From the NCBI RefSeq assembly GCF_004115215.2, contig NC_041732.1, positions 5,288,610-5,352,609 of the forward strand: a stretch of 64,000 nucleotides of DNA, in the 5' to 3' direction. This document shows, in pieces, positions 15,725-37,434 of the stretch; within the stretch, counting starts at the first letter, position 1; each line of letters opens with the position of its first letter. The position numbers were made by a program, and so were the translations under genes. Below the pieces are notes generated by a model that saw only the letters and a program-made list of their open reading frames with translations, searched no databases and had not been told where the DNA came from. This DNA is from Ornithorhynchus anatinus (lineage: Eukaryota > Chordata > Mammalia > Monotremata > Ornithorhynchidae).

Positions 15725-16900
15725 GTGTGTTCAGATGGTTTCACTGTTCCCTGCCTTTCCCTTCTGTCTTCCTCAAAGTGCTCCCAGAGAGTACTCCCGA
15801 AGGGTGCTCCACTAGTTTTACGTCTCCTTCCCCACCTCCTTCTCCTTCACCTCTTCTCCTTATCTCTCCTGCCTGTGCTCCCACCCTCACAAATGCTCCC
15901 CTTCTCCTGCTCTTTCCCCTTTTCTTTCTCCCCCAACTTCTTCCCCCACAAAATCCCAGGCCCAAGCTTCTGGAGAGTGAGAGGCAGTGCGGCGGGGAGG
16001 TTTGCCTGTGTGAAGCAGCTCTGGGGGAGGATTTCCTATGTCAAGCAGCAACGGGGGAGGACTGCTTGTCCTAATGGACAAAGGGGCAGTTGTCCCCTTC
16101 TCACCTCCCTGGCCCTCAGGGGTTTCCATGGCTGCTAACTCCTCAGCTCCCCTCCCTCTGGCTCTTATCTCTGCCAACCACCCGGTCCTGCCACCGCCGG
16201 AGGAAAAGGCAGAGTCAGAAAAAGGTCCAGAGACACCGAGGGAGTCAGAGAGGGAGCACGTGCACTAGGGAGACAGAGAGTTTGGAGAAGCCGCCCCAGA
16301 CAGAGAGCCCATTGTTCCTAGTGTCTCCACTCCCTGCTCCCGGCCCTTTCCTCATCCCTCCGCTGCCTCCCCCGTCACCGCACCCTGGCCCTGAGGGGAG
16401 GCAGGCCCGGGCCCTCCCCGTGACACAGACAGGGAAACTGAGGCACCGAGGGCGGTGGGGGGGAGGGGGGTGGAGGCATTTATCGTCAGGGACCTTATGA
16501 GTCAGTGAGAAACCCCAATGAAACCAGCTTCTTGTCTCAACCCCCAGCTGTCCCTTGCCTGTCCTCCTCCCCCTGCTTCCTCTCCTGGCACCCTGGCCCT
16601 GCTCTCCTCCTGGAAGCCCATCCCTACTCAACGCCCCACCGTCTGTCCGTCCGTCCATCCCTCCGACCCTCCTGTCCCTCTCTCCTCAGACACCCCTGCC
16701 GTGCTTATTCTGGAGCCAGGCCACCCTCCCTCCGCCCCCACTTCCTCTTCTCCAACTCGTGCCTGGGATGAGACTGGGGGATGGGGGATGAGGGATGCCA
16801 GGAGGTTCAGAGGGCTAACCTGAGGTCACCACCATGGCTGGGAGAAGAATGTGGCTGAGTGCAGGGGCGGGGAGGGAGGGGGAGGAGGGCAGGGCCTGTC
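15725..16900. other. Repeat-poor, C-rich region upstream of KLK6
   Basis: No SINE or L2 in 1.2 kb, which is unusual here. Contains a three-unit degenerate repeat of about 32 bases at 15993-16085 (gggggagga..caagcagc). Open frames have low-complexity P/S-rich composition. Probably KLK6 regulatory DNA. Confidence 0.4.
16498..16504 (+). promoter_or_regulatory. AP-1-type motif upstream of KLK6
   Basis: tgagtca, a perfect AP-1 consensus, 420 bases before the putative TATA box. A CACGTG E-box lies at about 16257-16262. Function is not shown by sequence alone. Confidence 0.25.
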
Positions 16901-16924
16901 AGCGCCTCTGGCTCCAGGGATTGA

Positions 16925-16938
16925 GGGGTTAAAAGCGG
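16925..16938 (+). promoter_or_regulatory. Putative KLK6 TATA box
   Basis: ggttaaaagc in a repeat-poor region 550 bases before the start codon. A candidate 5' untranslated exon would run from about 16955 to a consensus donor at 17180 (ca/gtgagt); the next exon has acceptor ccttag ending at 17404 and carries the ATG. The same ten bases occur upstream of KLK15. Confidence 0.45.
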
Positions 16939-16954
16939 TGGCCCAGGGAGAGGA

Positions 16955-17179
16955 GGCCAGAGGCCGGGAGCCGGGCTGGGCGAGGAGCAGAGGGAAGTTG
17001 GTGCAGTTGGGAGATAGAGGCAGTGCCAGAGAGACTGCTCCTGTCCCTGTCCACCCTCTGCCTCGCCCCAGACCCAAGTGGACCTCCCCCATCAGTGAAG
17101 CTGAGCCTCCCACACCCCCATTCTGCAACCTTTCCCATCCCCGCGGCACCCTCGGGGAAGTCAGGCCTAGGGTCTATCA
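16955..17179 (+). other. Candidate KLK6 5' untranslated exon
   Basis: Segment between the TATA-like motif and gtgagt at 17180. Human KLK6 also has non-coding 5' exons. The inferred following intron is about 225 bases. Confidence 0.35.
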
Positions 17180-17472
17180 GTGAGTTTGGATGGCTGGGGG
17201 CTGTGGGGTTGGGGTGATAAACGAAGCCTGGGGGGCAGGTGGCCGAGAGCAGGGGCCAGGGAGAGAGGGGAGCGGATCAAAGGGGAGGGAGCAAGCTGGT
17301 GGGGTCTTGGCTTCCCAGGAGGACGGGGTATTGATGGGGTCCGGAGTCTGGGAGAGGCAGAAAGGGGGTCCACCTGCCCATGTGGGGCTTCTTCTCCTCC
17401 TTAGGGATCAGGCACCTCTCCTCCGGACTTCTGATTGTGGTCCCGTCTGCCAGTCACAGCACCAACCCCGAC

Positions 17473-22345
<4,873 letters not shown>

Positions 22346-22625
22346 CCCTCCGGAAGCCGGGCCTCCAGGAGAGAGCCCCTCCGCCCGGCCCCTCCGGCCT
22401 TCCCGGTGCCTCAGCCCGTCCCCGTGGCTTCCGATGGACTTGGATCGAGGTCCTCGCTGCCTCCCCACCGCCCCGCCCCAGTTGGCTCCTTCTGGTGGGG
22501 GATGGTGGCCGGGACCCTCGCCTCTGGGGTTCAACTGCCTCACGTACCATGGTGGGGGCCGGGAGCTCCCTCAGGGAAGTTGGGCAAAGGAAGAGAGAAG
22601 CGGGAGGGAAGATCCAAAGATGTAA

Positions 22626-22631
22626 AATAAA
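22626..22631 (+). promoter_or_regulatory. KLK6 polyadenylation signal
   Basis: AATAAA about 280 bases after the stop codon, followed by gt/t-rich sequence. No other AATAAA lies between stop and this site. Confidence 0.75.
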
Positions 22632-22726
22632 CATGTCTTTCTGTCTGTTCTCGGTCCCCGCTCCCTGCCTTCACCCAGCATTGGAAGCAGTGTGGCTTCA
22701 TGGATAGAGTCCGGGCCTAGGCATTA

Positions 22727-23310
22727 GGGAAGCAGCGTGGCTCAGTGGAAAGAGCTTGGGCTTCGGAGTCAGAGGTCATGGGTTCGACTCCCGGCTCTGC
22801 CACTTGTCAGCTGTGTGACTGTGGGCAAGTCACTTAACTTCTCTGTGCCTCAGTTACCTCATCTGTAAAATGGGGATTAACTGTGAGCCTCACGTGGGAC
22901 AACCTGATTACCTTGTATCTAACCCAGCGCTTAGAACAGTGCTCGGCACGTAGTAAGGGCTTAACAAATACCAACGTTATTAAGGACCCGGGTTCTAATC
23001 CCGGCTCTGCCACTTGTCTACTCAGTTCCCTCACCTCTAAAATGGGGATTAAGCTTGTGAGCCCCATGCGGGAAAGGGAAAGTGTCTAACCTTTCATTCA
23101 TTCAATAGTATTTATTGAGCGCTTACTATGTGCAGAGCACTGTACTAAGCGCTTGGAATGAACAAGTCGGCAACAGATAGAGACGGTCCCTGCCGTTTGA
23201 CGGGCTTACGGTCTAATCGGGGGAGACAGACAGACAAGAACACCTGAAAACCTTGTGCCTACCCCAGGATTTAGTATAGTGCCTGGCACATAGTAGGTAC
23301 CTAAGTACAA
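22727..23310. mobile_element. SINEs with an L2 inserted
   Basis: Sense SINE 22727-22985; a second SINE 22986-23092 continues at 23243-23310, split by an antisense L2 tail (23093-23242). Confidence 0.75.
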
Positions 23311-23539
23311 TGAAAAAAAAAGAAGAAACAAGAGTGGAGAAAAAAGGATGGGAAGAATCCAATCTGAGTGACACCTGACCCTTCAAGGCTACTAGGGTCT
23401 CCTTAGTGTACATTGGCAGCAGTGTCCAGCCTCCCTCAGTGTCCATTTCACATAGTGTCCACTCCTATTCATTGTCGGGGTCCCTTCAGGGTGTGACCCC
23501 CCTCAACAGTAGGAGCAATTAGCGTCATCTTTGCACCAG

Positions 23540-23860
23540 ACACTGTACTGAGAAGCAGTGTGGACTATTGGAAAGAGCCCAGGCCTGGGAATCAGACGAC
23601 CTGCGTTCTAACCAGGAGAGCTGTCAGGGGAAGGAAGAAGGGCTGGTGGGAAGAAGACAGATTGGATAGTTACCTCATTTGTAAAATGTAAAATGAGAAT
23701 TAAGGCTGTGAGCCCTATGTGGGACAGGAATTGTGTCCAACCTTATCATCTTGTATCTACCCTAACCCTTAGTACAGTGCCTGGAGCAGAGTAAATCCTT
23801 AACAAATCCTGTTTTTAAAAAAAGGAGAGTTCAGATTTTAGGACCAGTTGGCGAGACAGG
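23540..23860 (+). repeat. SINE-containing local duplication, copy 1
   Basis: SINE sequence with its middle replaced by unique DNA, then ccttaacaaatcctgttttt and ggagagttcagattttagga. Nearly the same as 26073-26235. Confidence 0.7.
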
Positions 23861-23984
23861 ACAGATAGGACAGATTGGATATTCTGGATAGGATCTCCTG
23901 AATCCCAAGAGAAAGACGGGGCTTCTCTTGACCAGTGGATCTAGGAGAATGAGCAGGGGACGAGGCATCAGAAGAACCCTGATG

Positions 23985-24925
23985 CAGCGTGGAAGCAACG
24001 TGGCCTAGTATATAGAACAGGGGCCTGGGAGTCAGAAGGACCTGGGTTTTAATTCCGGCTCCCCCACTTGTCTGCTGTGTGATCTTGGGCAAATCATCTC
24101 ACTTCTCTGCACTTCAGTTACCTCATCTATAAAGTGGGGATTAAGACTGTGCGTCCCATGTGGGACGGGGACTGTGTCCAACCCGATTAGCTTGTATCTA
24201 CCCCTAGAGCTTAGTACAGTCCTGACACAAAGTAAGCACTTAACAAATACCAAAGAAAGGTATTTAGTAGAGTGCCTTGGCACACAGCAAACACTTAAAA
24301 AAATACCATTAAAAACTACCCAAAAAGCAAAACAAAAATACCCTAGTCATAATACCATTAGCTTGCTGTGTGCCTTTCGGCAAATCATGACCTCTCTGGG
24401 CCCCACTTCCCTCATCTGTAAAATGGGATCGACCCTCATTCTCCCGCCCTCTTGTACTGCCAGTTGGTATGGGGCAGGGACTGTGTCTGATCTGATTATC
24501 TTCTTAGCGTAGTTCTTGACAAAGAGTAAGTACTTAATATATATTTTTAAAGATAGAATGGGGAAGTTCCTGTCCTGAGATGTGATCAGATTCCTGTTAT
24601 CCCAGCTGGAAATCTTATGGAAGAAGAAGAGCAACAGAGGTCAGGGAGAGGGCGAGTGTGTGGCCTAGTGGAAAGAGCCCAGACCGGGGAATCAGAGGAC
24701 CTGGGTTCTAATCCCAGCTCTGCCACTTGTCTGCTGTGTGACCTTGGGCACATCACTTAACCTTTCCGTGCCTCAGGTCCCACATCTACCAAATGGAGAT
24801 TCAATAAACTTAAACTGTGAGCCCATGTGGGACTTGATTATATTGTACTGTGCTTGGCACATAGTAAGCCCTCAACAAATACAGTACAACACAAACAACA
24901 ATTATTATTAATTTGCTTAACATCT
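23985..24925 (+). mobile_element. Series of sense Mon-1 type SINEs
   Basis: Copies at 23985-24260, a fragment 24355-24545 and a near full copy at 24650-24925. Confidence 0.7.
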
Positions 24926-24954
24926 CTGTGCCTCAGTTACCTCATTTGTAAAAT

Positions 24955-26072
24955 TCATTCAATAGTATTTATTCAATAGTATTTATTGAGCGCTTACTAT
25001 GTGCAGAGCACTGTACTAAGCACTTGGAATGAACAAGTCGGCAACAGATAGAGACGGTCCCTGCCGTTTGACGGGCTTACGGTCTAATCGGGGGAGACGG
25101 ACAGAGAACGATGGCGATAAATAGAGTCGAGGGGAAGAACATCTCGTAAAAACAATGGCAACTAAATAGAATCAGGACGATGTACATTTCATTAACAAAA
25201 TTAATAAGGTAATGAAAATATAAACAGTTGAGCGGACGAGTACAGTGCCGAGGGGATGGGAAGGGAGAGGGGGAGGAGCAGAGGAAGATGGGGGGAAAAG
25301 AGGGTTAAGCTGCGGAGAGGTGGGGGGGGGTGGTAGAGGAAGTAGAGGGAGAAGAAGAGCTCATTCTGGGAAGGCCTCTTGGAGGAGGTGAGTTTTATGT
25401 AGGGTTTTGAAGAGGGGAAGAGAATCAGTTGAGGTGAGGAGGGAGGGCGTTCCGGGACCGCGGGAGGACGTGGCCCGGGGGTCGACGGCGGGATAGGCGA
25501 GACCGAGGGACGGCGAGGAGGTGGGCGGCGGAGGAGCGGAGCTTGCGGGGTGGGCGGTAGAAAGAGAGAAGGGAGGAGAGGTAGGAAGGGGCGAGGTGAT
25601 GTAGACCCTTGAAGCCTAGAGTGAGGAGTTTTTGTTTGGAGTGGAGGTCGATAGGCAACCACTGGAGTCGTTTAAGAAGGGGAGTGACATGCCCAGATCG
25701 TTTCTGCAGGAAGATGAGCCAGGCAGCGGAGTGAAGAATAGACCGGAGCGGGGCGAGAGAGGAGGAAGGGAGGTCAGAGAGAAGGCTGACACAGTAGTCT
25801 AGCCGGGATATAACGAGAGCCCGTAACGGTAAGGTAGCCGTCTGGGTGGAGAGGAAAGGGCGGATCTTAGCGATATTGTAAAGGTGAAACCGGCAGGTCT
25901 CGGTAACGGATAGGATGAGTGGGGTGAACGAGAGAGACGAGTCAAGGATGACACCGAGATCGCGGGCCCGAGAGACGGGAAGGATGGTCGTGCCATCCAC
26001 GGTGATAGGGAAGTCTGGGAGAGGACCGGGTTTGGGAGGGAAGATGAGGAGCTCAGTCTTGCTCATGTTTGA
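24955..26072 (-). mobile_element. L2 LINE with intact reverse transcriptase C-terminal frame
   Basis: 1.1-kb antisense copy, 5'-truncated. An open frame at 26066-25425 encodes L2 reverse transcriptase sequence (RARDLGVILDSSLSF, RLDYCVSLL, LQWLPIDLHSKQKLL). It interrupts a SINE: tcatttgtaaaa on the left, ttaagactgtgagccc on the right. Youngest-looking L2 copy in the window. Confidence 0.9.
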
Positions 26073-26240
26073 GAATTAAGACTGTGAGCCCTATGTGGGA
26101 TAGTGATTGTGTCCAACCTGATCATCTTGTATCTACCCTAACCCTTAGTACAGTGCCTGGAGCAGAGTAAATCCTTAACAAATCCTGTTTTTTAAAAAAG
26201 GAGAGTTCAGATTTTAGGACCGGTTGGCGAGAAAGAGGAG
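26073..26240 (+). repeat. SINE-containing local duplication, copy 2
   Basis: Includes the same non-SINE flank (ggagagttcagattttagga), so this is a duplication and not two separate SINE insertions. Its left part was displaced to about 24912-24954 by the L2 copy. Confidence 0.7.
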
Positions 26241-26249
26241 ACATAGATA

Positions 26250-26518
26250 CCGAGAAGTAACGTGGCCTAGTGCATAGAGCATGGGCCTAGGAGTCAGAAG
26301 GACCTGGGTTTTAATCCCAGATCCATCACTGGCTTGCTGTATGACCTTGAACTAGTCACTTCCCTTCTCTGTGCCTCAGTTACCTCATCTGTAAAATGGG
26401 GATTAAGACTGTGAGCCCCAGATGGGACAGGAACTGTGTCCAACCTGATTAGCTTGTTTCTACTTCAGCGCTTAAAGCAGTGCTTGACACATAGCATATA
26501 ACAAACACCATCATCCTC

Positions 26519-26562
<44 letters not shown>
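26250..26562 (+). mobile_element. Mon-1 type SINE with long (ATT)n tail
   Basis: Tail at 26521-26561 has about 13 ATT units. Confidence 0.8.
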
Positions 26563-26689
26563 AGAGAGGCAAAAAGGATCAAGAGATACAGGTGGAAACT
26601 TCCATTTTGGATCATCATGGGACTGGATTGACTGTTCTGTTTTCCTCTCCCAGCTCGTTTCCCATTGGAAGCAGAAATCTCTCCAGAAT

Positions 26690-26770
26690 GAGGTCTCCTC
26701 CTCCTCGTCCTTCATCCCCTCCTCCTCCCTCTTCCAGCCTCTCCTCCCCCCTCCTCCTCCCTCCTCCAGC
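26690..26770. repeat. CCT-rich pyrimidine tract
   Basis: ctcctcctc-type repeats. A longer pyrimidine-rich block covers 27895-28075. Confidence 0.7.
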
Positions 26771-26964
26771 ACCTGCCAGTTCCCAGACTTTGCTCTCATC
26801 TGGGGCCACACCAAACATGCTAAGAATCTGCAGGGAACCTGGTTTGGGACAGGAAAGCAGGTTAAACTCCCCCCAATCCCCAGTGCCCCTCCTGTTTCAC
26901 TCTACTCAACCAACTCACCACCCCCAGCTCTCTTCTGGTACCCAAGGACTGGGCAGGTGGGTAT

Positions 26965-27900
26965 TTAATTCAATAATATTCATTCAATCGTATTTAATGA
27001 GTGCTTACTGTGTGCAGAGCACTGTACTAAGCACTTGGGAGAGTACAAAATAACAATAGACACATTCCCTGCCCACAGTGAACTTACTTCCTAGAGGGGG
27101 AGACTGACATTAATATAAATAGATTACAGATATAATCCAGATATAATTCAGGTATCCAGGGGTTAGTTGATCTCAGGGTCTTCCTGCCTCAGTCCCTCTT
27201 CAAATTGGTTGGATTTCCTGGTTTGATTAGTAACAAGCTTTCCTGGAAGGATGCCCAAGTATCTGAGAAAGAGAAGAAGGGGTGAGAGGCTTTGGTCACC
27301 TGGACTCTAATCCCAGCTCTGCTACTTGGTTGCTGGATGACCTTGGGCAAGTTACTTGCCTTCTCTAGACCTCATTTTGTTGATCTGTAAAATGGAGGTT
27401 CAATATCTGTTCTCCCTCCCCATTAATCTCTGAGTCCTGTGTGAGACAGAGGCTGATCTGACTGTATTGTATCTACCCCAGTGTTTAGCACAGTGCTTGG
27501 CATGTAACAATTTAACAATCACACAATTATTATTTATTAGGCCTCTCTGCCATTCTGTCTTGTGTCTCCCCTGCCTCCTACTGTCTCCTCTTCCTCCTCC
27601 TCCCCTTTTCTGCCCACTTTCAGAATCTTCCCTTTATGACCCACCCCCTCCTCCCATGAGCGCTTACTATATTCCAGGCACTGTACTAAGTGCTGCAATA
27701 GTTACAAAATAATCAGGTCGGGGACAGCCCCTGTTCCACATGGGGATCACAGTCTTAATCCTCATCTTACAGATGAGTTAACTGAGCCTCGGAGAAGTGA
27801 AGTGATTTCCCCAGGGTCACACAGCAGACAAGTGGCGGAGCCGGGATTAGAACCCAGATCCTTCTGTCTCCCAGGCCTGTGATCTTTCCACTAGGCCTTT
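26965..27900. mobile_element. L2 tail and two SINEs upstream of KLK5
   Basis: L2 antisense 26965-27135, SINE sense 27290-27540, SINE antisense 27655-27898. Confidence 0.75.
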
Positions 27901-28367
27901 CCTATCCTTTCTTCCTCCCCTCTCTCCTTTGATCCTCCTCTTGCCCCCTCTTTCCCGGATGCCCTATCTGATTCCTCCTCTCCCTCCTCCCACCCCGTCC
28001 TCCATCCTGTCCCTTCAGCCGTCTCTTCCTCCTCCTTGCCCTCCTCGTCCTCCTTGTCCTCTTGTCCAGGCCTCAGGTGGCAGGGGCAGAGCTCTGCCTA
28101 TGGTCCCAAGGAAGTAGCAGTGGTTTCTGGAAGACTGGAGGTAGGGTATATGGGGAGAGGAGCCATGCTCTCCCTGGGCTCCGGTTATCCTGAACATCTA
28201 AGTCGGTAGCCGGTTTGGCCCGGTCTGGCGGCCGGGGGTGGCATCTCGAAACCGGGCGGGTAACAGGGTTGGGGGCGGAGGGGCTCCTCCCTGGGATGGG
28301 AGGGAGTTCCCCCCTCAGGGGGCCTGGGCACCTCATTCCTGGGGAATGTGCCCAAGGTCCCAGTGGC

Positions 28368-28375
28368 TATAAGGC
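28368..28375 (+). promoter_or_regulatory. Putative KLK5 TATA box
   Basis: ctataagg about 400 bases before the KLK5 ATG. A consensus acceptor (ccctctgcag) ends at 28760, so a short 5' untranslated exon probably precedes the coding exon; the donor may be gtgagc near 28408. Confidence 0.45.
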
Positions 28376-28773
28376 AGCAGGGTGGGAGGCGAGCGAGGAA
28401 GACGGGGGTGAGCAGCAGGGCTCTTTCTGGGGAGCCAAGACCCCATCCCTGCCCCTTGTGGGAAGATCCACCAAGACCCCAACTCCCCCTGTCCCTGTTC
28501 AGCCCCCTCCACCAGCCTTTCTCGGGCTTGCCCTCCTCTCTGGGGGACCGGGCTCTGCTCCACCTCCTGCTCTTTCTTCTGGGATATCTTCTGGGCAGGA
28601 TTCCCAGCTTCCCTCCTTACTGAGCCCCCCCCACCGCACCCCTAGCTTGCTCTGGTCCCCGCAAGCCTCCTTTCCCCCCAAACGAGGGTACAGAACCAGA
28701 GCCTAGGGGTCCCCCGGAGGGGCCAGCGAGATTCAGACCATCTGCGCTTCCCCTCTGCAGAGCTTGGACCACC

Positions 28774-33865
<5,092 letters not shown>

Positions 33866-34440
33866 CCGCCCACATCCATCTCTCTGCACTGCACTCTGGG
33901 GCGGTCCAGACCCGGAGTCCCTACCCGGGCCCAAGCATCCTGCATCCCAGTTCCTGGCTCTCTCACTACGCCTGGTTCCCTCCAGAGGGTCGACCACTGT
34001 CTCCCCCAAAGCAATCCCCTATCCCCTGTTCCCCCCATCGTCCGCTGAGGTCACCCCCTCCAGCCACCCCTTTTTTGAGCATCAGAGAGCAGCAGAGCCA
34101 TCTAGTGGATTGGTCTAGGCCGGGGAAATGAGGCACCTGGGTTCCTCAGTCTCCCCAGGCTGAAATGGAGTCCACTTCTCAGTCAATCGACCAATGATAT
34201 TTATTGAATTCTTATTGTACTAAGAATTTGGGAGAGCGCCATAGACCTGGTGAACACCATCCCTCCAGTCGAGGAGCTTCCGCCCAGGAAAGATTTTCCA
34301 ACAGTCGGCACTTCCCAGGTCTCTGAGCCCCTCGCAGTATAGACCCTTACGGGAAATAAGGCCGATTTGGCCAAGAGAGCTGGGAGGTGGGGTGGTAATG
34401 GTGCTCCTCGCTTCTGCCTACCACCGGCTCTGGTGGTTCC
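33866..34440. other. KLK5 downstream region
   Basis: C-rich unique sequence with an antisense L2 tail at 34180-34290. No canonical polyadenylation signal. Confidence 0.4.
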
Positions 34441-35170
34441 TGGCACAGGTTTAATTTAATCAACAAAATCAAAGATAGCCCCCACCCTTCCCCCAAACAT
34501 CGCTTGAGAAAGTTCTGTTATTTATATTTTATAAAAATTTTAAATTCCAGAGAGGAAAACATTTCTGCGTTAAAAAATAAATAGTTGACGTAGACAGTCT
34601 TATAAGGTTTTGTTTCTCTTATGAACCAAAAAGCGCAAGGTGAGTTCATCAGAAATATAGTAAAAGAAGGCAGGTCAGCAGAAAAGATCAATACCAATAA
34701 TCTTAGATTAAAAATCCCAAATGGATGGGTTTTTTGGGTTTTTTTAGCTTTTGGAAACAGAAAAGGGTTTAATTATATCAGAAAATGATATTTCCTCCCA
34801 AACGGGTCAATGCACATGCATCAAAAATTTATAATACCCATACAATGATGTGGGATATCAAAATACATTAAAAATTCCTGCAGAGACTGCCATGTTTGGA
34901 AATGCCAATGGAAAATGATCTGCCTTCAGCTTAGGATAAATCTCGCGATGACAGGCTTTTCCCTTTCTGATATAGTAAGATGAAGGTCATAAAGGAGGGC
35001 TCAGGGACCCGATAAAAACAAACCAGTCCAATCCCAGATGGGTTTCCTGCGATCCTTAAAATGACAAACGAGGGTGAGGAGAATCCTGACGGAGGGCTTA
35101 CAATCACAAACCAGGGAGAGCCCATTCGAAGCTCAGACCTAATCAGAAAGAAAGCTCAGAGACAAGTTTC
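34441..35170. other. AT-rich island without recognised repeats
   Basis: 730 bases of AT-rich, SINE- and L2-free sequence, sharply different from its surroundings. AATAAA at 34577. Only short open frames (longest 64 codons on the - strand). Identity unknown. Confidence 0.4.
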
Positions 35171-35174
35171 TGCA

Positions 35175-35655
35175 TAATAATAATAATAACTGTAGCATTT
35201 GTTAAGCACTTACTACGCACCAGGCACTGTACTAAACTCTGGGGTGGATACTCTTAAATTGGGATGGACACAGTCTCTGTCCCATATGGAGCTCACAGTC
35301 TTGAGTCCCTTTTTACAGATGAAGTAACTGAGGCACAGAGAAGTGAAATGACTTGCCTAAGGCCACAGAGCAGGCAAGTGGCAGAGCTGGGATTAGAACC
35401 CACAATCTTAATAATGATAATTGTGGTATTAAGCACTTACTATGTGCCAAGCACTGTATTAAGCTCTGAAGTGGATCCAAGCAAATCAGGTTGGACACAG
35501 TCCCCGTCCCACTTTGCAGATGAGGTGACTGAGGCTCAGAGAAGTAACCCGTCTTGCCGAAGCTCACACAGCTGACAAGTGGTGGAGCCGGGATTAGAAC
35601 CCATGACCTTCTGACTCCCAGGCCCGTGTCTCTCCACTACACCATGCTGCTTCTT
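35175..35655 (-). mobile_element. Two antisense SINEs
   Basis: 35175-35405 and 35406-35655, head to tail. Confidence 0.8.
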
Positions 35656-35934
35656 AGCAGCTCATCCTCTGCATCCTCTTTGCCTGTGGTGGGTGGAGGG
35701 CTCTCTCCCTCTGTCTCTCCATCTCTCCCCATCTCTCCCTGAACCTTTTTCCATCTCTGTCTCTGGATCTCCACATCAGGCACTGTTACTCTTATCCCTG
35801 GCCCTCAGATAGCTTGGTTCTGAGAGGGTCGAAGAGGGGAAGAAGTCTCTCTCTTTTGCCTCTCACGGTCTCTTTGGTCCTTTTCCATCTCTCTGTCTCC
35901 CCACAACCCTGGCCGCGACCTGCCCGGTGACCAG

Positions 35935-35968
35935 TGACGTCACGCCAACGTCGCTGTCTGATTGGTTA
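35935..35968. promoter_or_regulatory. CRE palindrome and inverted CCAAT box away from any gene
   Basis: tgacgtca at 35935-35942 and attggtt at 35961-35967, in unique sequence 2 kb after KLK5. Promoter-like pairing, no gene recognised. Confidence 0.3.
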
Positions 35969-36109
35969 GCTCCCAAGCCCGGTGTGTTAAATGGCCCCTG
36001 AAGCAGGTAAAAAACGGGGCACACTTTCCCTCTTCCCTGCTTAGTCCTAGAAATTGGTATTTTGGGGGGGATATTTTGGTTTTGCTTTGGGTTTTTTTGT
36101 GGGGGGCAG

Positions 36110-36707
36110 CAGAAGCAGCGTGGCTTAGTGGAAAGAGCTCGGGTTTGGGAGTCAGAGGGCATGGGTTCTAATCCCGGCTCTGCCGCCTATCAGCTGTGTG
36201 ACCTTGGGCAAATCACTTAACTGCTCTGTGCCTCAGTTACCTCATCTGCAAAATGGGGATGAAGACTGTGAGCCCCACGTGGGAACCTGATTACCTTCTA
36301 TCTATCCCAGCGCTTAGAACCGTGCTTGGCACAGAGTAAGCGCTTAATAAATACCAACGTTATTATTATTATTATTATTATTAATAACCTGTGCAACAGA
36401 GCGAACTGACCAAGCAGCGATGTTTTAATAATAAGAATAATAATTGCGGTATTTGTTAAGCACTTACTATGTGCCAGGCACTGTACTAAGCACTGGGTTG
36501 GATACAAGCAGATTGGGTTGGATGCAGTCCCTGTCTCACGTGGGGCTCATACTCTTAATCCCCATTTTACCGATGAGGGAACTGAGGCACAGAGAAGTGA
36601 AGTGATTTGCCCAAGGTCACACAACAGGCAAGTGGTGAAGCCGGGATTAGAACTCATGACCTTCTGACCCCAGGCCTGGGCTCTATCCACTAGGCCATGC
36701 TGCTTCA
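36110..36707. mobile_element. Sense SINE then antisense SINE
   Basis: 36110-36392 sense, 36425-36707 antisense. Confidence 0.8.
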
Positions 36708-37434
36708 TGTTTTGCGACACACCACTTTTGTGCTGCTACAATTTCTGTGTAAACAAATGTCAAAAAGTTCCCAAGCTCGCCAGAACCAGACAAAGCTGCC
36801 GGGTTTTCCAAGTCTCCTTGTTTGCACGAACACCCCAAGGTCACGATTCGCGCCATTCAATCAATCAGGAGTTTTTACTGAGCGTCCTCTACTCTGTGCA
36901 GTACACAGTACCTAGCGGCTCGCTATTCCCTGAGGCAGGGTTTCCATGCACATTTTCATTTGCGTTTTTTAAAACCTCCCTGGGGGCGGAGAGGGACACC
37001 CCTTTTTTTCTGGGGATCCAGGGCCCAGGTCCCTGACCCCGTCCGCCTCCTTCCCTCTCTGTTCTGCCTTTATTCTTCCCTGGTCCTGGCACATCCTTCC
37101 CTTTTCATTCAATCGCATTTATTTAGCGCTATGTTCCCTTCCCCTCCCCTGTCTGTTCTCCCCATCTCCGTTCTGCCTCGTCTCTCTTTCTCTCCCGGGG
37201 GCAGCTTTGGCACCTCTACTTCCTTCCCGGAGCTCCAACCTGAGAGGCCAAGGAAAACCCCGGGTGGGTGCAGGGAGGGAAAGAGTCAGACCCAAAGGAG
37301 GCCAAGAGGAACAGAGGCTGGAGCTGGAGCAAGAAGAAAAGATGGAGAGAGATAAGGAGTTGCTCACCTTTCCAGCTCCCCAAACCACCACCAACCCAGG
37401 TCCCTGATAACCGAGGTCCCGGCTCAAATTCACT
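36708..37434. other. Mostly unique sequence
   Basis: Short L2 pieces near 36855-36905 and 37105-37135; otherwise no repeat, exon or RNA gene recognised. Confidence 0.35.

Noticed and set aside
25425-26066. 213-codon - strand frame as a host gene
   Set aside because: It is L2 reverse transcriptase sequence within a LINE copy.
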